Assembly (NCBI GenBank): GCA_039619475.1
Contig: CM077115.1
Location: forward strand, 27,851,083-27,915,082
DNA from: Icerya purchasi
Lineage: Eukaryota > Arthropoda > Insecta > Hemiptera > Monophlebidae
DNA length: 64,000 nucleotides
Reading direction: 5' to 3'
Positions 54,768 to 64,000 of this stretch are shown here, piece by piece. The translations under genes were made by a program, and so were the position numbers. The notes beneath the pieces were generated by a model. The model saw only the letters and a list, made by a program, of their open reading frames with translations, had not been told where the DNA came from and did not search any database. The first letter of the stretch is position 1. Each line of letters opens with the position of its first letter.

Positions 54768-55091
54768 CCATAGTATCCTCAATAGCTAAAATTGTGGAAC
54801 TCTATGTAGGAAAGCATTTAAGAGAATATATGGAAAACAATGATTATTTGTACAAAAACCAGTTCGGTTTTAGGAAAAATAAATCTACAATATCATTACT
54901 TAGAACAATGGTAAAACAGGTAAACGAAGGGTTAGCTAAGGGAGAACAGTTTTTAATAGCTTTTATCGACTTAACCAAAGCCTTCGATGTAGTAAATCAT
55001 AAGAAGTTAATCTCTGACCTAGACGGATTTGGCATAAAGCAAGCTCAAAAGAAATGGTTTATAGACTATATAACAAATAGAGCAAGTATGG
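54732..55091 (+). pseudogene. L2-like LINE RT, middle part
   Basis: After the frameshift: HENYRPITIVSSIAKIVE, NQFGFRKNKSTISLL, LIAFIDLTKAFDVVNH (first catalytic Asp) and FIDYITNRASMV, interrupted at 55092 by the Gypsy-type LTR. Residues after the Met-Val here are LTR translation. Confidence 0.88.
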
Positions 55092-56109
55092 TGAAACGGT
55101 ACTACGCTGTAAAGCGTAGTCTCGCGTCCAGGGATGCCACCACGGATTTAGTCCGCGGAATTATTAATTATTATTTTATTAATTATTATTATGATAGTTA
55201 TGATTATTATTAATTATTAGATTAGCCAAGAAATGGGTTTCGTTTTAACGGTTTGTATTTTAAAATTTATCTACAACTATTTTACTGGGACGGTATACCG
55301 CTAAAAACACACGTTAATTAAACTAGATACGAACATAATATTACGACGATTAATAAATATAAAATAATTCAATACGTATCTCTGTTGTCGGCCGGGTGGT
55401 GCAAGATCCTGAATGACGGTGTCTCGTTGGTCCTTTAAATCGGTTGGTATGCAGAGGAAATTCGGTCCGCGGTATTTTAAGAACAATTAACGAATGATAC
55501 TCCGTACACTTTTTTAATTATAACAATTGGAATTACGAGCGTTCGCGTTTTTAACAGTCGAATTACAGCCAGTGGCCAACTTGAGCGGATTCTTCACTTT
55601 TTTACTGGTCCGATGACCAAGACCGAAAACTATAACGTGCCAACTTCGACCGTGACAAAAATTAGAGTGCCTTCGACCTTTTTTAGACGGTTCTGCTTCT
55701 CCTCGACTCCGGCTCATTCCAGTCGTTATTTCTCGTCGGCATGTTTTTTACAACCTGACCGCCGGACTCGTCGGAATTGCGACAAACGAAGCCAATGGTC
55801 GCGGAGATCCTTTGACGCATTCAAAAAGGTCGTGCCTTCCCGGAATCTTTACAACCTGCGATGTTTTCGGGCTTTATTTTTTATGATTCGTAATTCTCAT
55901 TTTTTCCGAATAGTCCTCCGTGGGTGGCGATGCAAAATTCCTTTCTCCCTTGCCGACAACAGGATTACACACATACGCACACTTACGCTCACACCATTTG
56001 CCCGATATTCTATTAAATTACATTTTTAATATTTTATTTACTTGTTTAATAATTTTGGTTTTATTTTGTTAATTTTTATTTTTTCGAACCATGTAATGGT
56101 CACATTACA
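55092..56109 (-). repeat. LTR, 3' copy in element orientation
   Basis: 1,018 bp, TGAAACGG...CATTACA on the plus strand. Identity to the other LTR implies very recent insertion. Confidence 0.92.
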
Positions 56110-56124
56110 TATCCCCGCCGCTAC
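56110..56124 (-). promoter_or_regulatory. Polypurine-like tract
   Basis: GTAGCGGCGGGGATA on the minus strand ends exactly where the downstream LTR starts (TGTAATG), matching plus-strand priming. Confidence 0.55.
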
Positions 56125-56161
56125 GAAATAAAAATTTCCCTGAAATTTTTATTCAATTTGT

Positions 56162-56162
<1 letters not shown>

Positions 56163-56201
<39 letters not shown>
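56163..56201. repeat. Poly(T) tract
   Basis: A long T-run inside the LTR element between the LTR and the 70-bp array (poly(A) on the element's sense strand). Confidence 0.9.
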
Positions 56202-56203
<2 letters not shown>

Positions 56204-56477
56204 AATTTACAATTAATTTCTCATCTTCTGGTCAACCCTCAACCTACAGATTGTTATTTACACTAGAATATGCATGCGTTACCAATCATCGTGATATCCC
56301 TCTATCTTATACTTATATATTTACATATTTATAGAACTCGCTCTCACTTAGGTTACATCTGTCTTTAATTTTTATTTTGAAGAACTGAAAGTCTTCTCTT
56401 TTATTTAAAGTTCTGTTATCGAACCTTTTTACTTATTCTGCCGCGATTGACATAATCTAACGGCCATTTCCACATTC

Positions 56478-57092
56478 GGTTACCCTATCCCCGGGTACTG
56501 TTTTTTCCGAACCATATTACTACTTATTCCTTCGCTTCCTTTTTATACTCGGTTACCCGGTTCCCGGGTACTGCTTTTCCGAACACAATTAATTATTCTT
56601 GCGCTTTATTTCTTTATTCGGTTACCCTGTTCCCGGGTACTGTTTTTTCCGAACACAATTAATTATTCTTGCGCTTTATTTCTTTATTCGGTTACCCTGT
56701 TCCCGGGTACTGTTTTTTCCGAACACAATTAATTATTCTTGCGCTTTATTTCTTTATTCGGTTACCCTGTTCCCGGGTACTGTTTTTTCCGAACACAATT
56801 AATTATTCTTGCGCTTTATTTCTTTATTCGGTTACCCTGTTCCCGGGTACTGTTTTTTCCGAACACAATTAATTATTCTTGCGCTTTATTTCTTTATTCG
56901 GTTACCCTGTTCCCGGGTACTGTTTTTTCCGAACACAATTAATTATTCTTGCGCTTTATTTCTTTATTCGGTTACCCTGTTCCCGGGTACTGTTTTTTCC
57001 GAACACAATTAATTATTCTTGCGCTTTATTTCTTTATTCGGTTACCCTGTTCCCGGGTACTGCTTTTCCGAACACAATTAATTATTCTTCCG
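56478..57092. repeat. 70-bp tandem repeat array in LTR element
   Basis: About seven near-identical 70-bp units from 56599 onward, each with GGTTACCCTGTTCCCGGGTA, CTGTTTTTTCCGAACACAAT and TAATTATTCTTGCGC. Two diverged units precede (56478, 56550) and one variant closes the array. Small overlapping frames are repeat translations, not genes. Confidence 0.92.
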
Positions 57093-57334
57093 TAATTAGA
57101 CGCAGTCTAACGGTCTCTTACTTTCAATTTCCCCCTCTACAGGTACTATTTTCAAAACATACAATTATTTACGAAACCCTTTTTTTTTTTTTTTTTTTTT
57201 TTTTTATTATTTACAACCTTATTACCCAGAATGGCTGCGGTCATTATCCGCCGTACAAATTAACTATTTACATTATTTACACTTAAATTTAGCGCTAACG
57301 AATTTAACTATTCTTATTGCGGTATTTCAAGTTA

Positions 57335-58387
57335 TCATCTCATACAGCCTAGCTTCCCATGGCTTTCATTTTTTAATTTCTTCTTTTTGTTCCTCTTGGT
57401 ACTTAATACCTCTGTAATTTTTATACTGTCTGATTTTCTGTTCTCGGCCATTGGTTTCTCCTCCCATAACTCCTCTTCTATTCGCCCTTTCCTTAATATT
57501 TTTACGCCTCGAGTCATTTGACGTAGTGACATATTATAAAATTTACTTTCATTTAATTTCTTTTGCAACCTTTGTAACAGCATCATCCATTTGTCTCTTT
57601 GTTTCTCTTCTTTATAGGTAATGGTTTCTTTTCGGTTTTTCTTCGTACCGCTTTCTTCTCCCGTTTTTCTTACACCAACTTTTGTATTCGTAATTTTCTT
57701 TAATGTTCCTTTATGATTTAAGGTAGTTTTCACCTCGGCAATACTATTTTTAATTTTTAATATTATTTCTTCAGTGACTCTATTTATCACTTTGTTCACG
57801 TCCTTTTCCTTAATGCTTTTATCAGACGTCACGTAATTATGTACGTCGTCAACATTCACGATAAATTTTACATCGATTTCTAATTTGACGATGCTACTTT
57901 CCTTACTTCTTGTAGGACTTGTTCCTTTTACATTTTCGTATTTCTCGTTTTCATCCACTTTTTTCTTTCCATTCCTACATTCTTTCTCCCTAGCCGCGCT
58001 TTCCTTCTTTCTATCTTCTTTTTCTTTCTCTACCTCTTTCGCCAACTTCTTCATCTCCGCGCGGTCCGCTTTTCTCTCCTTCTCATTATTCTTCCGTAGG
58101 TCGGCCACCACACGCTCTTCTAATTCCGCTATCTTTTCTTCGACCATCTCCTCCACTTCTTTTTTAAAATTATTAAATTTTACATTTATATTATCATTAA
58201 TTTCTTCTACTTTTTTATTAACGTTATTTATGTCCGATTTTATTTCTGCTATTAATTCTTTATTTTTTGCATTAAATTCGGCTTTTTGTTCGTCAAATTT
58301 TGCATTAAATTCGGCTTTTTGTTCGTTAAATTTATTGTTTATATTTTCGAATTGTGATTTGAAGAACTCCATGATGCTCGGGTCCAT
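57335..58387 (-). CDS. Coiled-coil Gag-like protein of LTR element
   Basis: 350-aa Lys/Glu-rich protein on the element's sense strand, start ATG about 170 bp after the LTR, in a gag-like position. MDPSIMEFFKSQFENINNKF, an NEQKAEFNAK/DEQKAEFNAK pair, and heptads to about residue 120 (coiled coil), a charged hinge (residues 120-155), then LEIDVKFIVNVDDV and a basic C-terminus. No CCHC, protease or RT motif. It may be a reduced Gag acting in RNA packaging, or a captured gene; no family recognised. Intact. Confidence 0.7.
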   Translation of the reverse strand: MDPSIMEFFKSQFENINNKFNEQKAEFNAKFDEQKAEFNAKNKELIAEIKSDINNVNKKVEEINDNINVKFNNFKKEVEEMVEEKIAELEERVVADLRKNNEKERKADRAEMKKLAKEVEKEKEDRKKESAAREKECRNGKKKVDENEKYENVKGTSPTRSKESSIVKLEIDVKFIVNVDDVHNYVTSDKSIKEKDVNKVINRVTEEIILKIKNSIAEVKTTLNHKGTLKKITNTKVGVRKTGEESGTKKNRKETITYKEEKQRDKWMMLLQRLQKKLNESKFYNMSLRQMTRGVKILRKGRIEEELWEEKPMAENRKSDSIKITEVLSTKRNKKKKLKNESHGKLGCMR

Positions 58388-58489
58388 GGTGAATTTCCGA
58401 TATAATTTACTTATTTTAATTTAAATTTTAGTATAAATTTATTGTATTTAATGGTTCGTTCCACGAGAGAACAATTTTCTAAATTTGTT

Positions 58490-58558
58490 CCCCGCCAGGG
58501 ATGCCAAATGAAACGGTACTACGCTGTAAAGCGTAGTCTCCCCACCAGGGATGCCAAA
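58490..58558 (-). promoter_or_regulatory. Tandem primer-binding sites
   Basis: Two copies of TTTGGCATCCCTGG(T/C)GGGG on the minus strand, 50 bp apart, separated by a copy of the LTR-edge hairpin. A third, diverged copy (GGTGGCATCCCTGGAC) lies just inside the LTR itself. The first, adjacent to the LTR, is the expected tRNA primer site; the tRNA was not identified. Confidence 0.65.
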
Positions 58559-59576
58559 TGAAACGGTACTACGCTGTAAAGCGTAGTCTCGCGTCCAGGG
58601 ATGCCACCACGGATTTAGTCCGCGGAATTATTAATTATTATTTTATTAATTATTATTATGATAGTTATGATTATTATTAATTATTAGATTAGCCAAGAAA
58701 TGGGTTTCGTTTTAACGGTTTGTATTTTAAAATTTATCTACAACTATTTTACTGGGACGGTATACCGCTAAAAACACACGTTAATTAAACTAGATACGAA
58801 CATAATATTACGACGATTAATAAATATAAAATAATTCAATACGTATCTCTGTTGTCGGCCGGGTGGTGCAAGATCCTGAATGACGGTGTCTCGTTGGTCC
58901 TTTAAATCGGTTGGTATGCAGAGGAAATTCGGTCCGCGGTATTTTAAGAACAATTAACGAATGATACTCCGTACACTTTTTTAATTATAACAATTGGAAT
59001 TACGAGCGTTCGCGTTTTTAACAGTCGAATTACAGCCAGTGGCCAACTTGAGCGGATTCTTCACTTTTTTACTGGTCCGATGACCAAGACCGAAAACTAT
59101 AACGTGCCAACTTCGACCGTGACAAAAATTAGAGTGCCTTCGACCTTTTTTAGACGGTTCTGCTTCTCCTCGACTCCGGCTCATTCCAGTCGTTATTTCT
59201 CGTCGGCATGTTTTTTACAACCTGACCGCCGGACTCGTCGGAATTGCGACAAACGAAGCCAATGGTCGCGGAGATCCTTTGACGCATTCAAAAAGGTCGT
59301 GCCTTCCCGGAATCTTTACAACCTGCGATGTTTTCGGGCTTTATTTTTTATGATTCGTAATTCTCATTTTTTCCGAATAGTCCTCCGTGGGTGGCGATGC
59401 AAAATTCCTTTCTCCCTTGCCGACAACAGGATTACACACATACGCACACTTACGCTCACACCATTTGCCCGATATTCTATTAAATTACATTTTTAATATT
59501 TTATTTACTTGTTTAATAATTTTGGTTTTATTTTGTTAATTTTTATTTTTTCGAACCATGTAATGGTCACATTACA
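58559..59576 (-). repeat. LTR, 5' copy in element orientation
   Basis: 1,018 bp, apparently identical to 55092-56109 (no difference seen; translations inside match exactly). It contains a perfect ACTACGCT/AGCGTAGT hairpin with GTAA loop near its inner edge. Frames inside (59080-59496 plus) have no coding support. Confidence 0.92.
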
Positions 59577-60537
59577 ATGGTTAAGATTAATGGAAAATTA
59601 AGTTCCAAAGTAAATTTAAAATATGGGGTAGGTCAGGGGACAGTTTTATCTCCATTACTTTTTCTAATTTATATTCGCATATGCAGATGACATAGCTCTG
59701 GTTATAAGTCATAAGGATATTAAAATCGCTGAAAAACTTCTGCAAGAAGATGTTGATATTTTAGGAAAATGGGCTCACGATAGAGCTTTAATTATAAATG
59801 GTGTGAAGTCGAAAATCATGTATATAAGAACCCCAAGCAGGTATAGGAAATACGATCCAAAAATTATACTTCATTCAATTCAATGTTTACATATGAACGA
59901 TATAAATACGCAAAGCTGCTCTTGTGACCCTTTAGAAACTGTTAATAAATATAAATATCTTGGGCTGACATTAGATCAAACACTAAATTGGAAAAATCAT
60001 ATTGAAGAAATATCGAATAAAACAAGGCAAGCTATTCCGGCACTTTTCAGACTCAAACTAATGCTGCCTTATAAGACAGTACGAATGTTCTTTGAAGCGG
60101 TAATCATGGCCAGAATTAGGTATGGCATACAGGTGTGGGGAGAAGCAAAGGAAGGAGAAATGAAGAAAATAAGCAAATTACAGCGTAGGTGTTTGAAAAT
60201 AATTCTGCCTCGCTGTGTGGCAGGTAAAAATGGCGTTTCATGGTGGAAGGAAAACAAAGAGTTATCACCGAAAATGATGTACTATTATCATAGATTGTAT
60301 GAATACAAAACTCGAAGGACACTTTTACCTAGTATAAATAGAGAACGGGCAACGAGAAGCTCTAAAAGTACGTACTTTATGTGGCCGAAAGGCATAAACA
60401 GTAAAATCGATAATGTTGATGAGTTGGTACTGATGAAACTAGTAGACGCTATACCACGTGATATAATTGACGAATTGAAAATAGGGCTGTGGAAGAATAA
60501 AGTTAAACTGTGGTTGATAGAATGGTGCACGCAGTAG
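59577..60537 (+). pseudogene. L2-like LINE RT, C-terminal part
   Basis: Resumes right after the second ATGG: VKINGKLSSKV, GVGQGTVLSPLLFLIYI, then FAYADDIALVI in another frame near 59685, indicating a small deletion with frameshift just before the catalytic YADD. From about 59710 the frame is open to the stop at 60537 (the ATG at 59803 is internal): KSKIMYIRTPSRYR, YKYLGLTLDQTLNW, RYGIQVWGEAK and a tail ending LIEWCTQ. Nonfunctional because of the deletion. Confidence 0.85.
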
Positions 60538-60717
60538 GCGAATCAATTCCAAATGTTAAAAACACGTAATTTCCCACTTCAAATGCGGGATCCTTCCCGA
60601 TTAAAACCTTTTTATCCGTTATACTCCTTTATACTCCTTTATCCGTTATCATGTTAATAGTTAAGTTTCAAATTCTGAGGAAAACGGGATCTATGTACCA
60701 AATAACTTGCGTACAAG

Positions 60718-60831
60718 AAGCTTTTTCAATTCAAAATATACGTAAACCTAATAACCCATTATCAATGTATTCCCAAGCTTTTTCAATTCAAAATATACGT
60801 AAACCTAATAACCCATTATCAATGTATTCCC
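60718..60831 (+). repeat. 57-bp tandem duplication in LINE 3' region
   Basis: AAGCTTTTTCAATTCAAAAT... at 60718 repeated at 60775, nearly identical. It lies downstream of the ORF2 stop and before the poly(A). Confidence 0.85.
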
Positions 60832-60997
60832 CGTCGGAATAGACGTTATGTTAATACCGTTAGATGTAAATAATGTAACTTTATATCAATGTACTATAGA
60901 AACATTTGTATATTTTAAGTAACTTTGTTAATAAACGTTGATAGGCTGATTGGGCACTCGCACTACGGGCAGCATTGCTCAGCGAGACCCTCAACTT

Positions 60998-61028
<31 letters not shown>

Positions 61029-61930
61029 TTAAATTTTACTTTAAACTCGGTAAAACTGCTACTCAAACGTTTAACGATTTAAAAAAAGTGTATGGTGATG
61101 AATGTCTAGCCCGTTCGAAGGTATTCGAGTGGTATAAACAATTCAAGGAGGGGAGAGAGTCGGTGCAAGACGAGCCAAGAAGTGGGCGGCCGTCGACGAC
61201 GAGTACCGATGATAACGCCGACAAAATCCGAACCTTTCTCGCCGCAGACCGCCACCTATCATGCCGAATGCTTGAAGATGAGTCGGGAATACCCAAATCA
61301 ACCGTTCACGAGCTGATTCGAAACGTTTTACACAAGCGGAAGGTCTGTGCTAAATTCGTTCCTCATTCTTTAACGCTGGAGCAAAAAGAACAGCGCCTGA
61401 ACTCGTCGCAGAATTTCATTGATTTGATCGATGAAGACGCTTCGCTGCTCAATAAAATTATTACCGGTGATGAGTCATGGGTTTATCAGTATGACCCTAC
61501 TACCAAGAAGCAATCGAGTGAATGGGTGAGCAGTGGAGAGCCACGGCCGACGAAACCAAGACCATGTTCATCACATTTTTCGATTCTCAAGGTATCGTAC
61601 ATAAGGAATTCGTGCCTCCAGGCACCACCGTGACTGCCAACTACTATTTGGGAACCCTGGATCGCCTTTGCAAACGGATTCAACGTGTAGAACCAGAAAA
61701 ATGGGAGTCCCGAGATTTTTTCCTACTCCATGACAACGCGCCAGCTCATACCGCCAGATCAGTGATCCAGTTTTTGACCAAAAAGTGTATCCCAGTGTTG
61801 CACCACCCGCCCTACTCACCGGACCTGGCCTCATGTAACTTCTTCCTGTTCCCTAAATTGAAATCTGCCATGAAAGGAATCCGTTTTGACGACATTCCAT
61901 TGATTCCAGCAGCTGTGACACATGAATTGT
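61029..61930 (+). pseudogene. mariner M2 transposase
   Basis: Continues from MEQRSVI at 51924. KFYFKLGKTATQTFNDL, DECLARSKVFEWYKQFKEG and GRPSTTSTDDNADKI (paired HTH), then ITGDESWVYQYDP (first catalytic Asp), LLHDNAPAHTA (second) and PPYSPDLASCNFFLF (third, DD34D spacing plausible). A frameshift near 61530-61540 splits the catalytic domain over two frames. A premature end follows at 61932, with family-like FQKKRSPEASNGC beyond. A G-run at 62005-62015 lies in the 3' part. Inactive. Confidence 0.85.
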
Positions 61931-62109
61931 GAGGATTCCAAAAGAAGCGTTCTCCAGAAGCTTCCAATGGTTGTATGAACGATCTGAAAGGTGCATTGTG
62001 GTGGGGGGGGGGGGGGATTATGTAGAAACTAGCCGAGAATAAATTTTCCTATCTGAATTTGTCGATTTTTTATAGCACTAGTCCCCTTACTTTTTGGACA
62101 AACGGTGTA

Positions 62110-62325
62110 TGCACCTACGGCTGAAGCACCAGATGACGAATTAGAACAATTTTATACGGAAATAGAAACAGTACTTAAAAATTGTAAGAAGCACAAGGCT
62201 ATATATCTGATAGGTGATTTTAATGCCAAAGTAGGAAACACAATAACAAACAAAGTAACTGGATCATTTGGATTGGGTAGAAGAAATGACCGTGGAGATA
62301 TCTTAGTTCAATTTTGCCAGCAAAA
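62110..62325 (+). pseudogene. RTE endonuclease, C-terminal part
   Basis: After mariner M2: APTAEAPDDELEQFYTEIE, YLIGDFNAKVGN and FGLGRRNDRGDILVQFCQQKELT. Frame-compatible with the upstream part when M2 and one TA are removed. Broken at 62326-62339 by a 225-bp insertion. Confidence 0.85.
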
Positions 62326-62338
62326 GGAATTAACAATT

Positions 62339-62563
62339 ATACGTTTTTTATACGTTTTTTCTTTCTTCCGTAAACCGTAAATATATATATATATATATAT
62401 ATATGTTATAAATACAAATGAACTGTCTATTGAACGGATCGGACTATTATTGTAATTATTTTATTTATTTATTTTATTCAATGATTTAACTCGTTTAACA
62501 TAATTAATTAGTATATAAACAATGTTATATTTGTGAATTTGTGAATAATATGATGTTCGTGTA
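62339..62563. mobile_element. 225-bp insertion with 13-bp target duplication
   Basis: Flanked by GAATTAACAATTA at 62326-62338 and 62564-62576; the RTE reading frame resumes after it. Contains TACGTTTTTTATACGTTTTT at one end, a TA microsatellite (62383-62405) and AT-rich tail. No poly(A), no ORF, no known SINE head recognised. Confidence 0.7.
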
Positions 62564-62576
62564 GAATTAACAATTA

Positions 62577-63318
62577 CTAACACCTATTTCAAACTACCAC
62601 CTAGAAGACTGTATACATGGAAATCACCAAGTGATACGCCAACAAGAATAGTTCGAAATCAAATTAACTACATAATAGTGAACACACGCTTTAGGAATAG
62701 TATAATATCAGTAAAAACTATGCCCAGTGCTAATGCAAAAACAGATCACAACCTACTGAAAACTGCAATACGAATAAAAGTAAAACGAATTAGGAAGAGC
62801 CAAAAGTCAGGAATAAACCTACAGCTACTACAAAATCTAGAAATCCAGGAAAAAGTGAAACAAGAAGTTAACTGTAAAATACAAAAAATATGCAAGACAT
62901 GGATGATATAGAGAATCGATGGGAACAAATGAAATATGCAATTAATAATGTTACAAAGGAACATTTAATGAAAAAGGGAAACCGGAATCATAAACAATGG
63001 ATGACCTTGGAAATATTAAAACTAATGGAACTTAGAAGGAATAGAAAAAATGATCTATCCAGATATAAAGAAATTGACAGAATTATTCGGAAAAAGGTAG
63101 CACAGGCAAAGGAGGAATGGTTAAGCACAAAATGCAAGGAAATCGAGGAGTACCAAATCAAACATGATGAATTTAATGTACACAATAAAATAAGAGAAAT
63201 AACACATGTTTATAAGAAGAAACATGTAACCGTTCTTAAAACAGACAGTGGCGAAATCGTAACTGAAACAACTGCGAAGAAAAAAGGTCTGGGAAACATA
63301 TATAAAAAATCTCTTTAA
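62577..63318 (+). pseudogene. RTE endonuclease end and linker
   Basis: TNTYFKLPPRRLYTWKSPSD, then NYIIVNTRFRNSI, AKTDHNLL (last endonuclease motif), and a Lys-rich linker in two frames (to 62911 and from 62890). It ends with a frameshift in the A-run near 63305, after which NDEEGELVQEEES is in the next frame. Confidence 0.8.
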
Positions 63319-64000
63319 CGACGAGGAAGGAGAGTTAGTCCAAGAAGAAGAGTCGGATACATTGTTAATTCTAGAATCAGAGGTGGAAGCTGCAATTAAA
63401 CAAGCTAAAGTAAGAAAAGCAGCAGGACCCGATAACATACAAGTTGAACTCTTGAAAATGTTGAGACCTACAGCAGTCAAAAAGATGGCTAACTTCTTCA
63501 ATTTAATTTACAGTAGTGGAAAAATGCCCAAAGAATGGTTGGAGTCCAGGTCCATTGCCATACCAAAAACCTCAAATACGTCTAAGTATGATGACCATAG
63601 ATTGATAAGTCTTATGAGCCACGTCTTAAAAGTATTCTTGCGCATAATTCATCGACGAATATCAAAAAAATGCGAAGAAAATATAAGGTGGAATCAATTT
63701 GGATTCCGTAATGGTATAGGAACACGAGAAGCACTATTCTGCATGCAAACATTAATACAAATATCACTGGAATTTCTGAAACCAGTCTATATCTGTTTCA
63801 TTGATTTTAATAAGGCATTCGACAAAGTACAACATGCATAATTAATGAAAACTTTAAAAAGTATTGGTATCGATGATGCAGATTTAAGAATTTTACAGTC
63901 CCTCTACAAAAATCAACATGCAACAGTACTAATAGACGATCAGCTGACCGGAGTAATACCAATACGAAGAGGTGTTAGGCAAGGCTGTGTGCTTTCGCCA
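63314..64000 (+). pseudogene. RTE reverse transcriptase, start to window edge
   Basis: RT motifs: RKAAGPDNIQVELLK, the DHRLISLMSHVLKVFLR block, NQFGFRNGIGTREALF and YICFIDFNKAFDKVQH with the first catalytic Asp. An in-frame stop at 63839-63841 is followed, same frame, by LMKTLKSIGIDDADLR and RRGVRQGCVLSP, an RTE hallmark, to the window end. The catalytic YADD lies outside the window. Confidence 0.85.

Larger units (their letters stand above)
55092..59576 (-). mobile_element. Non-autonomous Gypsy-type LTR element (minus strand)
   Basis: 4,485 bp with two 1,018-bp LTRs (55092-56109, 58559-59576) and a 4-bp target duplication ATGG (55088-55091, 59577-59580). On the minus strand the LTR begins TGTAATGTGACC. 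It is followed inside by TTTGGCATCCCTGGTGGGG as primer site, and the other LTR is preceded by the purine-rich GCGGCGGGGATA. Both support minus orientation. The interior (2,449 bp) has one ORF, a coiled-coil protein, and a 70-bp tandem array; no protease, RT or integrase. Gypsy affinity is inferred from LTR ends and a 4-bp duplication. Confidence 0.85.
51945..61028 (+). mobile_element. L2/CR1-group LINE, with Gypsy-type insertion
   Basis: Inserted into the M2 transposase start. Has a coiled-coil ORF1 (52101-52844), ORF2 with endonuclease and RT, and a 3' A-run at about 61001-61028. There is no RNase H. ORF1 carrying QYNRRENIELHGV and ORF2 with LHLNIRSVRLHWDEF suggest the L2/CR1 group (L2, Kiri or Daphne), clade unresolved. 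It carries the LTR element at 55092-59576. Confidence 0.75.
51727..62107 (+). mobile_element. mariner M2, host of L2-like LINE
   Basis: Ends CACCGTTTGTC(T/C)(G/A)AAAAGTAAGGGGACT at 51727 and as complement at 62107, flanked by TA at 51725-51726 and 62108-62109. Transposase starts ATG 51924 and is cut after seven codons by an LINE (51945-61028), resuming at about 61029. Excision of the whole block re-joins the RTE endonuclease. Confidence 0.9.
50996..64000 (+). mobile_element. RTE-type LINE, split, runs off window
   Basis: GC-richer 5' leader (about 51000-51320, with GGTGGAGGGGTTTGCGTG), then endonuclease starting INIGTWNIRTLYEPG and LGLSEVRWTGTGK, the RTE signature. Mariner M2 occupies 51727-62107; the endonuclease continues at 62110 (APTAEAPDDELEQFY, GDFNAKVG). 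RT motifs follow up to the window edge (RRGVRQGCVLSP). Lesions: a 225-bp insertion, a frameshift near 63305 and an in-frame stop at 63839. Confidence 0.85.

Noticed and set aside
55613..56029. 138-aa ORF in both LTRs
   Set aside because: Located inside non-coding LTR sequence, antisense to the element, no motif; duplicated only because LTRs are duplicated.
56478..57092. CRISPR-like array
   Set aside because: Contiguous 70-bp units without unique spacers, inside a eukaryotic LTR element.
56599..57286. Series of identical 67-aa ORFs
   Set aside because: Each is the translation of the 70-bp tandem repeat, shifted by one unit.
57885..58424. 179-aa plus-strand ORF opposite the coiled-coil gene
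   Set aside because: Shadow of the Lys/Glu-rich minus-strand ORF (Phe/Ser-rich complement).

Overview
The window is a dense nest of eukaryotic transposable elements with no intact host gene. The AT-rich sequence and the mix of families (Helitron, Polinton-type DNA polymerase, BEL/Pao, Jockey, R1, I, RTE and L2-like LINEs, mariner, pogo, a Gypsy-type LTR element) point to an arthropod, most likely an insect. An ant or other hymenopteran is my guess; nothing here proves it.

Region 1 (1-21761): a Helitron whose Rep/helicase ORF is broken by frameshifts keeps its 3' hairpin-CTAG terminus at 21761. Inserted between its helicase stop and that terminus is the standout of the window, an 18,935-bp element (2606-21540). 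It has AG...CT ends and a 6-bp target duplication (AAATAT). It is almost wholly one giant palindrome: two arms of about 9.06 and 9.46 kb flank a 415-bp unique loop, and each arm carries an intact 1235-aa protein-primed-type family-B DNA polymerase pointing outward. Termini, target-site length and polymerase are Polinton/Maverick-like, but I see no integrase, packaging ATPase, protease or capsid gene.

Region 2 (21762-40200): an inverted-repeat composite around a mariner fragment, then a second, frameshifted Helitron (about 23.5-32.3 kb). It is split by a young 6,498-bp BEL/Pao retrotransposon (363-bp LTRs, TSD ATATT), then by a mariner (32307-39842, TA duplication). The mariner contains an R1-type LINE, which is itself split by an antisense Jockey-type LINE.

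Region 3 (40200-50500): a decayed gene of an uncharacterised invertebrate protein family with PIN/FEN-like nuclease hallmarks. It is interrupted by an I-group LINE (40543-46810, 14-bp TSD), which is cut by an intact pogo/Tigger transposon (43374-45373, TA duplication). About 2 kb of weakly informative AT-rich sequence follows.

Region 4 (50500-64000): a BEL gag/protease scrap, then an RTE-type LINE that runs off the window. It is interrupted by a mariner (51727-62107), which contains an L2/CR1-group LINE, which contains a Gypsy-type non-autonomous LTR element (55092-59576, 1018-bp LTRs that look identical, TSD ATGG). That element carries only an antisense coiled-coil ORF and a 70-bp tandem array. 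A separate 225-bp insertion with a 13-bp TSD also sits in the RTE.

The elements do not form a pathway. They form a layered insertion record whose order can be read from the clean target duplications.
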